Shown here: piece by piece, positions 39,501-51,500 of the stretch | Position numbering within the stretch: the first letter of the stretch is position 1 | How the letters are laid out: each line of letters opens with the position of its first letter | NCBI GenBank assembly: GCA_037903355.1 | Contig: JBAJFE010000026.1 | Location: 2,666,001 to 2,730,000 of the forward strand | Reading direction: 5' to 3' | Length of the DNA: 64,000 bases | From: Trichuris trichiura | Taxonomy: Eukaryota > Nematoda > Enoplea > Trichinellida > Trichuridae | The notes under the pieces: model-generated | Database searches by the model: none | What the model was told of the DNA's origin: nothing | Seen by the model: the letters and a program-made list of their open reading frames with translations, nothing else | Program-made: the position numbers and the translations under genes

Positions 39501-42500
39501 CCAGAGACGTAAACGTGAGTACTTGGAAAGATATGATAGGGAGAACGGAGACATGCGGCGAAAAAGGAGGAGAACCTCCTTCGACCAAGTCAATGAAACA
39601 GCGTTACATTGGTTTAAGCAAATGAGAGCAGCTAATGCACGGATCTTTGGCCCAATAATCCAGGAAATTGCTAGAAGGTTCGCCGTGGAATTCGGGTTGA
39701 CAGGTTTCCAAGCATCAAGCGGTTGGCTCGAGAAGTTCAAGCTCTGTCATAAGATTTCTCGGAAAATCTTATGCGGCGAATCTAACGAAGTTTCCGTCGA
39801 GGTCTTGGAAGACTTCACAGAGAAGTTTCGTTATTTCGCCAGTGGCCTCAAGGAGGGGAAGACGTTTTCGATGCTGATTCATGCGGCTTGTTCTTCAAGG
39901 CCATGCCTCATAGAAACCTTTTTTATTGCAGGTGACATACGCAAAAGCGGGAAGCTGTCCAAGGATCGATCCATTGTGCTTCTTTGCGCCAGCGCAACTA
40001 GGAAGAAGCTAAAGCCACTGGTGACTGGTAGATCAGCGAAACCTAGCGCATTTAGGAACCCTAGCCTTGAATACTTCCCTGAGACTTGGAGATCAAATAA
40101 ATGCGCACGGACGACAGCCACCATATTGTAGGAAAGGGGAAGAGAAGTGTCGACCGACAGATGAAGCGAATGAAACGTTCCACCTTACTGGTAGTAGACA
40201 ACTGTCCGAGCCATCTCCGCGTGAGGCACTTCACAAACGTCACGTTGAAGTTCCTGCCTCCAAACACTTTCTCAAAAACGTGGCCGCTAAATCAAGGAAT
40301 TATTAGGACGTTTAAAGCAAAATACAGGGCCCAGCTTCTGCAGTGGATAATTAGCAAAGCAAAAGTCACCAGTTCATCTGTGGAAACGATTTCTATTGCT
40401 GTGTCCATTAATGCTTTCAAAGCCGTACTTTTGATCAGCTCTTCCTGGAATAAAGTTCAACCGGAGGCAATAACGAAATGCTTCAGGAGAGCTAAATTCG
40501 TCAGAGACGAAGAGGATGATGTCGAGCTCCAGCGTGATAGTCCGACTCGCGAAGCACATATTGAAGGAGTAAATTTCGAAGATTTCGTTGCAATAGATGA
40601 TGAAGTGGCTAATTCTACCGAACCTGACCCACAAGCAATTTTCCAGTCTATACTAGCCGAAGCGGGAATGAGCATAAAAGCAAGTAGCACAGGAGACGAC
40701 GCAGAGGAAAGTGATGATGAAACGGAAATGGTACAAAAGCTGAAAGGAGAGGACGTCAGGCGCATGTTAGCGCAGCTGAGGTGTTTGCTGCTGAAAAATG
40801 CTCAGGCTGCTGAGCGGGGTAGCGAGCGAGGAGGCCGCCCTTACCGCTTATGTTTGTAGTACAAACAAGCACCAGACTAGAATTCACATCTTTTTCAGGA
40901 AGCATTCTAGCCCCTAAATGCCTTATGCGTGCTTTTACAATGACGTCATTTTTATGCACCTCGCCATTTAATAGACCATCAACAAATGCTGTGCAACAAA
41001 ATGAAATGCGTACAAATACTAATCTATTCATCCGAGCCACTTATACCCACAACCTCCCTACGTTGACCAGTTTTCCCCAGTCTGTTGGGTGGTCAACTTA
41101 CGGAGGTTCAACTACATGCAGCGGGCTACACACTTTCAATGGAATGTTCTTTTCATTATCCAGAAAACCATTATCATGCTGTTTGTTCTAGTTTTAGTTC
41201 GTCGAGTTTAAACGACATTCGTACTCTGACTGGCACGAAACGCAGAAGCGCTTTCAAGAAAATGTTGTTCAACAGATTTTGTTCGACCAGTTTCGTTTGC
41301 AACTGCACTGTACAAAATGACCTGTCGAAGAACCAATCTGTTCAGAACCCGACAGGTCGACGAACCGGCTGTCCGCGAAACGACTGTAATCCATCAGCAG
41401 GATCTTTTTCCCAAAATTACAAAACACCCTATTCACTAGGCGCAGTCACACCATCAGGAGAGGCAAATGCGTCGAGATTAGATGGGTGCACCGATTTGCT
41501 CCGTCAGCCTAATTGCTGCACGGTAGGTTCTGATTTGTGCCGACAAGGCTTGTGTATAACAGCAGCAACAATTCCTTACTCTTTACGTCACACTTAGTGA
41601 CAACAGTGCCACACGTCATGGAGTGTCTCAAACTTTAGACATAAGCTCAGCAAAACTTTAATGTCTAGTGCTACCGGAGCCTACCAGGAAATCTTCCATA
41701 GCTATTAACTGATGACACGCTGTCGCTAAGATTCACATGTGCGTGCGTGTGCTGTTACAAACAAGCAGTAACAGTATGTTGCACAAAGACCACGGCAACT
41801 TCTGCCCTTGTTACAAAAAAGAGTGGGTTGGCTAGTCTACGTTCACATACATCAGAGTATGGCCGAAAAAAGCGGTGCCATATTTGCGTTCCAAAGAAAT
41901 TCCTAAACGTTCTGCAACAATTACCACTGCGTTCCCGCCTCACTGATGCCCGCTGTACACGTGCAGTTCCTCGCGTTTCCAGTGCTAGATACCATGGCTG
42001 TGTACGCCTGTCTTTGTCGAACGAGGCTACTTCGGGAATACATGGCTATAGCGTGCGCTGTAAATTTAAAACGAAAATGCCAACGTTTCTAACTGCAAGA
42101 ATACATGTAAAAGCTTTTCCTACGCTGCGCTTTCGGAACTAGTATGCTTCATCATTGGTAAAGCACTGATTCCAACATTGGTGACGGGCCATGCTAACCC
42201 TGAAAGCTCTGCGTCGTAAAAGTCGTTACAACAAAGAAGTTCGTCACTTGCAAAATAGAAAGGAAGCATACGGGCCTGTTGCTAACTCAACAATCTTTAA
42301 CCAGAGTCGATTTACACTGAAAATGCGTAAACTCCGCTGATAACGCTGCTATGAACTTGACAAATACTGTTCGTTGACAAGAGAAGTTAAAGACCCCAAA
42401 AATGCATATTCGGTGCTGACGTTGCTACTGCAAGCGCTGTAAACGTAAACCGAAAATAATTTCGATGTAAGATTTGACTTACGTTTCGGTGCGTTTTCGA

Positions 42501-45500
42501 AGCAGGGGTAGAATCCGCTTTTGCCATTCATCGTAACGGCAGGGCCAACAATAGGGATCCCACACATGGCAACAGCGGGTTGCCAATCAAATCTGCGGAA
42601 GATTTCCCCGTCGACTCGGATGAGACCCAAGATTTAAATGAGTAATCGGCTGATCATCACATGAACTAAGACAGCTCGTTTAAAAAACAATTCATTTTAA
42701 GGAGTGCACCTGATTGCAGTCTTCGCTACGGACTACCTAATGCCAGTACAAACGCTTGCTGAAAAAACAAAGCTTTCAGGACCAGCCTGCCCCGCAGTCA
42801 GCGCCTGGGCAACCAGATGCCGACGATGGAACAAGACTGCTCCTGCACGCTTCATTTCCCTCAATGAGCTTTTCGTAACGATAACATGTACTCTTCGCAT
42901 ACAAGAATGACAAACTCTGTTCAGTTCACTTTCAGCGGCGGTAAACAATTCTGAATGTCAAAGAGCAAAACTTACGTTTAGGCTCCGATCTGTTACCAAC
43001 TGCTTGCAAACCACAATAAAGTCCAAAATCTGAACTTCAATCCTTTTAAGAGCACAAAGTCTACTTTGATCAGAATGGAAGCAAACAGATTTCCCAACAG
43101 GTAGACCATCTGAGCTGGAAACACTGAAATAATCTCCCAGAATAGTAACAAGCGCTTTGATTTCGTCAATAATAAATCTGAACAAATGAATTACTAAGTA
43201 CAACACTTTCATCCTGACGCAAGGTACCTACCGGCACATGTCTGCGACGTGAGTCTCGCTCTTACCATAGAACAACGCGGAGAAAGTTTTAAATGCATAA
43301 ATATTCACCTAAAAATGGAAAACTGTTAGATGTGGTCTACAGTTCGCCCATACGCTTACAAATTTTGAACGGTCGTGGCAAAGTTGCAAAACCATGCCAT
43401 CTGTACCAGCTATTTTTCTGATAAAAGATTTAGCTTCACCTTCCGGTAAGACAGCAACGGCCTGTAAAGATTGCGCATTTCAGCAAATAACAGAAAAAAT
43501 AAGTTAAACGACCGTATATTACGGCCGATAAGAACTTCCCCTACCTAAGTAAAGGATGATAATGATTAGCCCAGTTAAGAAGACATGGACTGTTCAAGTC
43601 TAGGTCAATTCTGATTGGTCAGTTTGGGCGGTGAAGTTGAGGCAAGATCGTTTCAATTGAATGGACGATTAGCATTGCCAAGAAACTGACTAATCAGAAT
43701 CGACCTGGACTTCAGCAATCAGCGTCGCCGCCACTGGGCCAGTCATTACCACCCTTTACTTTACTTAGGTAAGGGGGAGTTCTTATAAACCGTAATATAT
43801 GGGAAATTTCTGAAACCAACTTCTGCCAAGTACTGATCGCATATCAATAAAACTCTATTACATATGTCAAACGTCGTCTTGAAATACCTTCGCTAACGAC
43901 AGCAGCGAAACACAAACTGCCTCATCGCTTATGAATCTTCGACCAGCCAAGACAATAGAACATAGTTGCACTGCGTAATGAATCAGCTGTGGATCGTACT
44001 CTATTTTATCTTCAACCAAAATGCCCAGCCTGCATCCTGCAACATATGTTTCAATTCGTTATGTTGAACCGCGCGTAACAGGTGGAGCAAAAAAGTTGAT
44101 TTTCTGATTTTAACGCTATGCTGTTCTCATGCCACGTTTACCCACTTGTCGCTAGCACCTATTTTACCTTCTATGAAACAAAGGGTTTTGTAATGCCCGT
44201 CGCCGGAATTTGGACACACGCAAAGTGATTGCGTAATAAACTGTAATCGAGGCTAACCCACGTTACAGCATTAGGGATAATCTCGTTAGCAGTGATGCCT
44301 TATTCAGCGGAGCGGAAGACACCCAGCGCAGCGTCCACTGCGAGCTTGACCTGCGGACACATTGTTGTCAGGGAAGTCGTCGAGTAAAAAGACAAGTGAG
44401 AACTTCACAAGCACTATTATGTCTGGCCAGTCCATCGCTACCGCTCTACAAGGAGCTTTGTTCCCAATGATGCAAGAAAGCATTGCGGTTCAGTTCATCC
44501 AAGATCATGGAGCGCTCTTCGTTGAGAAGAACTGCACCTGCGGGAATCAAACGCCTCTGTTAGTGCAGCACGGCGGCCGAAACCGCGGTGAAGGTGCAAC
44601 AAAGCTTCCTGCGACAGGAACGTTTCGGTAAGAATAGGGAAAGGGTTCCAAGGTAGGAAGCCCACTAAGAACAACGTGTTTCAATGCATTTTTCCGTAAG
44701 AACTAAATCGCTCTTAGGCACAGAGGTCCAGTTTACATTCAAAGGACGTCTTACAAATTCTGAGTCGAGCATTGAAAATATCTTTATTACGGATTCTCTA
44801 CCGTTGAGAAGTAAAATAACTCTCTAAATAACTCTAGACTTTAAAACTCTCGTTTTAAACGTTGATAAGTGACGGAAGACAAATGTCGTCTCAGTAACCA
44901 CCACAAACTTCATTGGACCGCTGAAGACGGGTCGCGGCAGACCCGAAAGCTTCGGAAGGAAGAAAAAATCTTTTTATTTTACTTCTCAACGGGAGAGAAT
45001 CCGTAATAAAGATATTTTCAATATGAAAACACACGCTCCCATACAAAAGCATCATGTTTTCAAGACTATAAAGGGTGAGTACGGTACACCCCTTCTGTCA
45101 GCTGCACGACATTTGGAACACACACGTGTTAAAGCAGGACTCACACAGGGTCAACTAACTTTCCTGCTTAAATGTAGAGACCATGGAATTTCACCCAATT
45201 GCTTCAAGCTAAAATGGGGCCAGTATGTAGATAATCAAACCAGAAGAATCTTATTCACGGCTGGATTATCGCTACTACGAAATGTTATAAGAAAACACAG
45301 GTCCACTCTAGCAAGACTACGAGCAGATTACATTTGCACGCTGGATTTCCTCAGAACATGGTTACACAAAAATATTTACGAAACCCTGATCAATCACGTG
45401 AAACTCGCCACAAGAACGGCATGCACTTCGCAAAAGCATGTACTAAAAAGGAAATTTGACAACCTTCAAATCAGACCCCAGACGATATCTTCACACTCTT

Positions 45501-48500
45501 ACAGGAGCTCTCCACAAAGAAACACTGCGACAAAGCTAAGCACGGGGGTTATTAACCTTAGCTCTGCACCTCTAAATGAGAGTGAGAGAACTATATTAGA
45601 AAAAGGACTAAACTTCGTCCCAACTCCCAAAAAGCCACCCTTTCTCGACATCATTGTCTCCATTGAGGACAGCCTATCTTCAGTTGACCCAGAGATAGCC
45701 ACACGGATTAGGAATAGTTTATCTTCAATTATCCTAGGTCACAACTTTAACAACACTCCAAACTTAAACCGATACGAGATGAATTGCTTACGTCAACTAA
45801 GAAAACAATCCAGCAGAATTATCACAAAAGCAGATAAAGGAAATAGAACAGTTCTACTGGACAGAAGCACCTACACTGAAAAGATGACAACTATATTAAA
45901 CACAGAGAATTACACACCTCTACCCGCCGACCCTACAGAAGCCTCTCGGAAAAATCTCCGTTCTCTTCTCGTTACGTTTGCCGCAGAGACCAAAGAATCA
46001 GAAATATCCAAATTAGCAACACATCTTAAATTCGCGTCGAATTATAGACCCCCTGAGCTATACGGGCTTCCCAAAGTACACAAACCGGATGTCCCACTAA
46101 GACCAATAGTATCTACAATCAACAGCACTACAAGCGAGCTCAGTCAATACTTAAAAAAGATCATCAAACCCTTAACCGGCAAAGAACCCTCTTTCGTCAA
46201 AAATAGCAAATCTTTCGTCAATGAAATACGAAAGCATCACCTGAAACCCGATGAGATTCTAGTTAGTTACGATGTAAAAGATTTATTCCCGAGCATTCCA
46301 GTGCCAGACACATTGGAGATGTTGTACAGCCTCCTCAATGCAGATACAAGTCTACCCAGCAGAACAAAGTTAAATCCCTTTCACATTATCAAGCTGGTTT
46401 CTTTTTGCATGCAAGATGGCAATTACTTTACCTTTGACAACAAATACTACAAACAATCCAGCGGAGTCCCAATGGGCAGTTCTTTATCCCCAGTCTTAGC
46501 AGAAGTTTTTATGGGAAACCTTGAGAGAAGAATTTTCGAAAACGTAGACAGACAAATCGCCCCACTCCTCTTCAAAAGATATGTGGACGATATCTTTGTA
46601 ATTATCAAGGCCGGAAAAGAAGAACAATTTCTACAATTCCTCAACAACATGCGCCCAAACCAGATAGTCTTCACCATGGAAAAAGAAGAAAACAAAAGTC
46701 TTCCCTTTCTAGATGTGCTTATTATTCGCACAAATGAAGGGCTTAAAACCAGAGTCTATAGGAAACCCACGCAGACTGAACAATATCTCAACTTCTCATC
46801 ACATCATCCACGATCAGTAATGCGTGGAATCCTCTCCGGAATGGTCGATAGGGCAGTCAATATATGTGACCCTGAATATCTACAGCCGGAACTTAACTAT
46901 ATTAGAAAAGTCTTCTACAAAAATCATTATCCTAAATCCTTCATTGACCGAGTATTCAAATACAGGCTACACAAAGGTAAAGCTCCTGATCCTAATACCT
47001 CACTATATCCACGTTTAGTTGTTCCATATGTGGCGGGACTAGGCGAAAAGTTTATTCAGCTAGGTAAAAGATTGGGTTTCAGAGTCTTTTTCAAAAATTC
47101 TCCCAATCTCGGATCAATTCTCCGGACGGACAAAAGAAAAATTCCCATAAACGAAAGAACGGGTCTCATCTACGCGATCGAATGCTCTTGTTCAGCAGTT
47201 TACGTCGGCGAAACAAGGAATACTTTAGAACACCGATTCCAAGTACACATAAAAAAACTAAACAGTTACAACAATGCAAAAAGTAGCCTACACAATATGC
47301 ACTCCCCAATACCTCGCCGCGGAAGACCAATATTGGATCAAACAAAAACCATGGAAAAGGCAATTCAATCTTCCGCGGTGGTAGAACATGCGGTGAATTG
47401 CAAGCTGCCCCTCCATCCAAGAGCCCTTTGCTATGAAAGTAACCTACACCTAAGAAAACTAAAAGAGGCTCTCTATATTAGAAATAACGTGACTTTCAAT
47501 CGAGACCAAAGGGCAGACATTAGTGATTTATGGACAAATATCATTACACTCCACTATTGTTGTTCCCTTAATAGTTGACACACAAGCTAAAATCAATGGG
47601 AACTGAAACACTGAAGAAAAATCAAATCACATTTTTGGAACAAAGGGATAAAAATTGAAAACAAAACTACAAGGTGAGCCCATGCATTAACAAATTTCTA
47701 CAAGAATACTGGCAGCTGACAGACACAGATGAAGAACTTTAAAACTCTCGTTTTAAAAGTTGATAAGTGACGGAAGACAAATGTCGTCTCAGTAACCACC
47801 ACAAACTTCACTGGACCGCTGAAGACGGGTCGCGGCGGACCCGAAAGCTTCGGAAGGAAGAAAAAATCTTTTCATTTCACTTCTCAACGGGAGAGAATCC
47901 GTAATAAAGATATTTTCAATATGAAAACACACGCTCCCGTACAAAAGCATCGAGTCGAGCATTTAAGTATAACAGCACTCGCCTTCTTGTATGGCGTATA
48001 TTCCTATGGAAAAAACTTTAGACATGACGCGTCCTCAAGCACTGAAACTGAACCGGTTGATGCGAGTAGTGGCGGAATCCGCCAGCAGGAACTCCTGCGT
48101 AACTGAGGGAGAAGAGTAGACCGTCGAGCTCGACGAGAGCCTATTTTTCAAAAGGGAAAGTAACACGAATCAACTCTACCACAAGCTCAAGCGGGTTTCC
48201 GGTGGAGTCTGCCCTGAAACTGTTGAATACTTTCTCATGCACGCTGAAAATCGCAAAACCAAGGCACTGATCCTAGTTATAAGGTAGCACGTTCCACCCA
48301 GTTCAACCATCATTACTGACGAAAGGCAACGGGTACTGCACCCTTGTAAAAGAAAATTATATGGACGTGCGTGTAAAACATTCCCCTAACTTTGTGCATC
48401 CAGTGACGAGGGAGCACACCCAGATGAGTAAGTCCATGTGGGCTCAAACCAAACGTCAAAAGAAAACCCGGTGTGGTACTCGCAAAAGTATACTGAACTC

Positions 48501-51500
48501 ATACTTCTACGAGTTCAAGTGGCGTCGATGGCTGCAACCTGGGCAAATTCCCGGAGAGACGGTGCAGCGTATAACAGAACGCAAACCAACGGGCCAAAAC
48601 GTGTTTAATCTCCGTAATCTTCCGACTCGTACGGAGAGGTAGTCTTATCCGACGTTACGCCAGTGCAGCACAAGCTGCTCCTAAAGTAATCGTTTTTCTC
48701 GTGATATGGAAAATCTTCGTTTTGAGGTCAGAGCTAACATTAAATTTTTATCCAAGCTTGGTTGGCAGCCGAAGAGGACTATTCAATCTTTGCTGTAGGT
48801 TTACAGAAGTTGTGCAACATCTAAATCAGCTGTTTATGAGTGGATGAAGCGTTTCAAGGAGGGAGGGAAGACGATTGGAGAGGTGAAAAACCAGCGACCG
48901 CAACAAGCTAAGCAACCGTGGCCCTTGTCCGGAGCCTAGTGGGAAGAGACCGCAGAATTACTATCAGGAAAATTGCTAGAATGGTTGGGATCTACTTTCA
49001 TTCAACATTTGGAATACTGCATGAAACCTTTGGTCTAAGGAAGTTTTCAGCTCGTTGGGTCCCGAAAGCAGTGCGCGAAGAGCAGCTGCTTCGACGCGTT
49101 AACGTTTCTCGGGAGCTTTTACTGAAGATTGAAGCAAATGAAACCGGTTTTTTGACTGCATCGTCACAAGACATGAATCGTAGATCTACTAAGATGACCC
49201 CGAGAGTATGATCCAATCCAAGCAGTGGTTACCGAAGGGGTCAGCAAGTCCAGTCAAGTTCAAAGCGGAGCAGTCGGTTAGAAAGTTTATGGGGACCATA
49301 TTCTGAGACCCGGACAGAACAATTCTGACTTCCTCGAAGAAGACCGAACAGTCACTGCAATTTATTACAAAGCAGTATTGCGAAAATTAAAGACCACGCT
49401 GGCAAGAAAACGACGCGGCAAGTTGCACCTCGGTGTCATTTTCCGTCACGATATCGCGCCTACTCATTCGTTAAGGACTATGAGGACTGCTGTTTGTGAG
49501 TTTCAGTGGAAAGTCATTCCACACCCGCCCTACAGTTCAGATGTTGCCCCGTCAGACTTTTTCCTCTCCCAAAGCTAAAAGAACATTTAAAAGCTAAGCT
49601 GTTCAAGTCACTGGATGACTCAAACCGCGCCGTCTTGACCAGGATTCTACAAGGAGGATCTGCGGATGTGGAGACATCGTCTGCAGAAGTGGCTAGAGGC
49701 TGACAAAAAATACGCTAAGAAATAAGTTTGATATAATTGCGAATAAAATGTTTATCTAATTTTTCCGCGAACTTTTCGAACACCCTTCGTATATTCAAAA
49801 CATTCTGCGCGTGACTGCAACGTACTGGCCGCCCGAGTGGCCATGCTACACATATTTTCGGTTGCATACTGCAGCCGTTCTTCCTGTTAAATCTTGTTTA
49901 CCAGTCTATGTACCCGCACGTTTAACTGCGACGTATTTCACACTGTACACGTTCGATTCCTCCCCATTAATTTTGCTTTTTGCATCGTGTATACGTTAAA
50001 GTGGTTTTATTGTTGCCTTTCTTCGGCATAATTTCCCCAACAGTCTTTGTAAGCAACCTAAGCGTAAATATGAACTTCAGACATTGGCCTGCCTCTACAG
50101 GAAGTCGGTCACTCAAATTAATCGTCGCGAAAGCCGCTGTTGCTCTGCATTTTTATCGAAAATTAGCCAGAACAGTTTCTGTAGGCCCCCTAAGACTAAA
50201 CCAAAACTAAGCACAACTGAAACGTAAAACGAAAATTAGAAAAACTGCAACGGCGTTTTGAATGAAAACAACAGAATGTTAACACAGAAAACGCTTTACA
50301 TGGCAAAATTATTGAAGTGGACAGAATGTTCCTTAATTAAGCTCAGCCGTAAGTGCACAAACAAAAAATAATAACAACTTACGAGCCCATTGGAAACAAC
50401 TGTTTATCGATGAATAAACTTCGCGGAAACACTGGACATCTTCCTCCATTCTACAGTGAGCTGAGGAAGTTAGCTGAAAAAGATTTCCCGAATAAGGACA
50501 AAAATTTTAATTAGATACCTCATGCATATCCGTATTCTTCAGAGCGTCCAAGCGTAAATAGTATAAGAAGTAGTCAGAAAGCGTCACATGAATTTGTCTA
50601 TAATTCCATCATTCATACTTCGACTGTTAAACAACGCAAACAGAAATACTGTAAAAAAGAAAAAGTTTTCGATCTCCCATCGTATCGTTTGGAAGAAATT
50701 CTATGTCCGCTCGTTGTAACAGTAGCCTATAACTATTCATGTATCCTTGATGCAATGTATGTCAACTTACAGAGGACGCTTCTAAGCATATCGTCAAAGA
50801 TGTCAGGGCGACTGGCAGTTCAATAAACAAACTAAAATCAGCTCTTTCGAGGGCCTTACTCACGCAACGTTGGAACATCATCTCATCATTCTCTTGTAAG
50901 TTCATAGTGACAAGTGCACTTTCCAGGCATGACTACGCAATATGTTTCAGAATTCAGTGACAGAAAATAGTACAACAGCGTACATTCAAGAAGTTCGAAC
51001 AGCTCTGGTTGTACGATCGGAATAGTTGCATTAGTATGTTCCCAACTACTGGCATTGCCAACAGACCCTTGTTTGGCGTAACGCAGATAGTTTTCAAGGA
51101 TCCGAAAAGTTTCTAAAAACGGCAAGTTCAGCTTAGTTTAAAATACCTTCATTTCTTACAGAAACGTTTTTGGCAATCCACAAATTGCGTTCACGACCGA
51201 TGAGCGTCTGTTGGAGAAAGACCTGCTGCATATGCCACGAAATTTCAAAGCCTTACCGCTCCCAAAAGACGCATGAAAAAGTCCTTCTCTTGCACGCTTT
51301 CCGTAGAAACGAAGTTGCACACCAGAGAATTCAGGACCCTTAAACAGTTTTTAATGTCAATGCAAACATCGGAAAAACAACAAAATATCCTTTATGTTAG
51401 TTTCCACTTTTTTAACGGGAGTAAGATTCATAAAGTTTTCTCTTCTCTTATCACGGATATCCTGTTATCGCACCAGAAATGTTCCTACGGAGCTTTCAGC

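Larger units (their letters stand above)
38430..41400. mobile_element. Outer inverted repeat element carrying Tigger 2
   Basis: The left stretch (about 38460-38570) and the complement of the right stretch (about 41305-41400) share, in order, GTCGTTTnGCGGACAG, a GTTCnTCGAC-like block, and GACAGGTCnTTTTGTAC. The Tigger copy l lies between them. This suggests an older terminal-inverted-repeat element, otherwise unrecognised, that a Tigger entered. Confidence 0.5.
44774..47951 (+). mobile_element. Complete Penelope-like element E with 12-bp target duplication
   Basis: It starts with a 44-bp inverted piece of its own terminal repeat (44777-44820), then the 216-bp direct repeat (44838-45053), the ORF, and a second 216-bp repeat (47736-47951). 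It is flanked by GAGTCGAGCATT at 44762-44773 and 47952-47963. The two 216-bp repeats differ at about six positions by eye, so insertion is fairly recent. The downstream repeat ends about 30 nt inside the ORF start sequence, as do the short foldbacks at 61 and 63 kb. Confidence 0.95.
44290..48660 (+). mobile_element. Decayed Merlin transposon interrupted by PLE E
   Basis: Transposase pieces lie on both sides of the PLE insertion and join at the duplicated GAGTCGAGCATT. Merlin is the eukaryotic relative of IS1016/IS1595 elements. I could not define the Merlin ends, so the limits are approximate. Confidence 0.72.

Noticed and set aside
42770..42806. Hammerhead-like core on the minus strand (CTGACTG ... 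TGAAAGC)
   Set aside because: The stem barely pairs and no terminal-repeat flanks are visible.
44362..44631. Possible host gene with a CxCG motif
   Set aside because: The order of motifs and the continuation at 47.95 kb show it is the Merlin transposase N-terminus.
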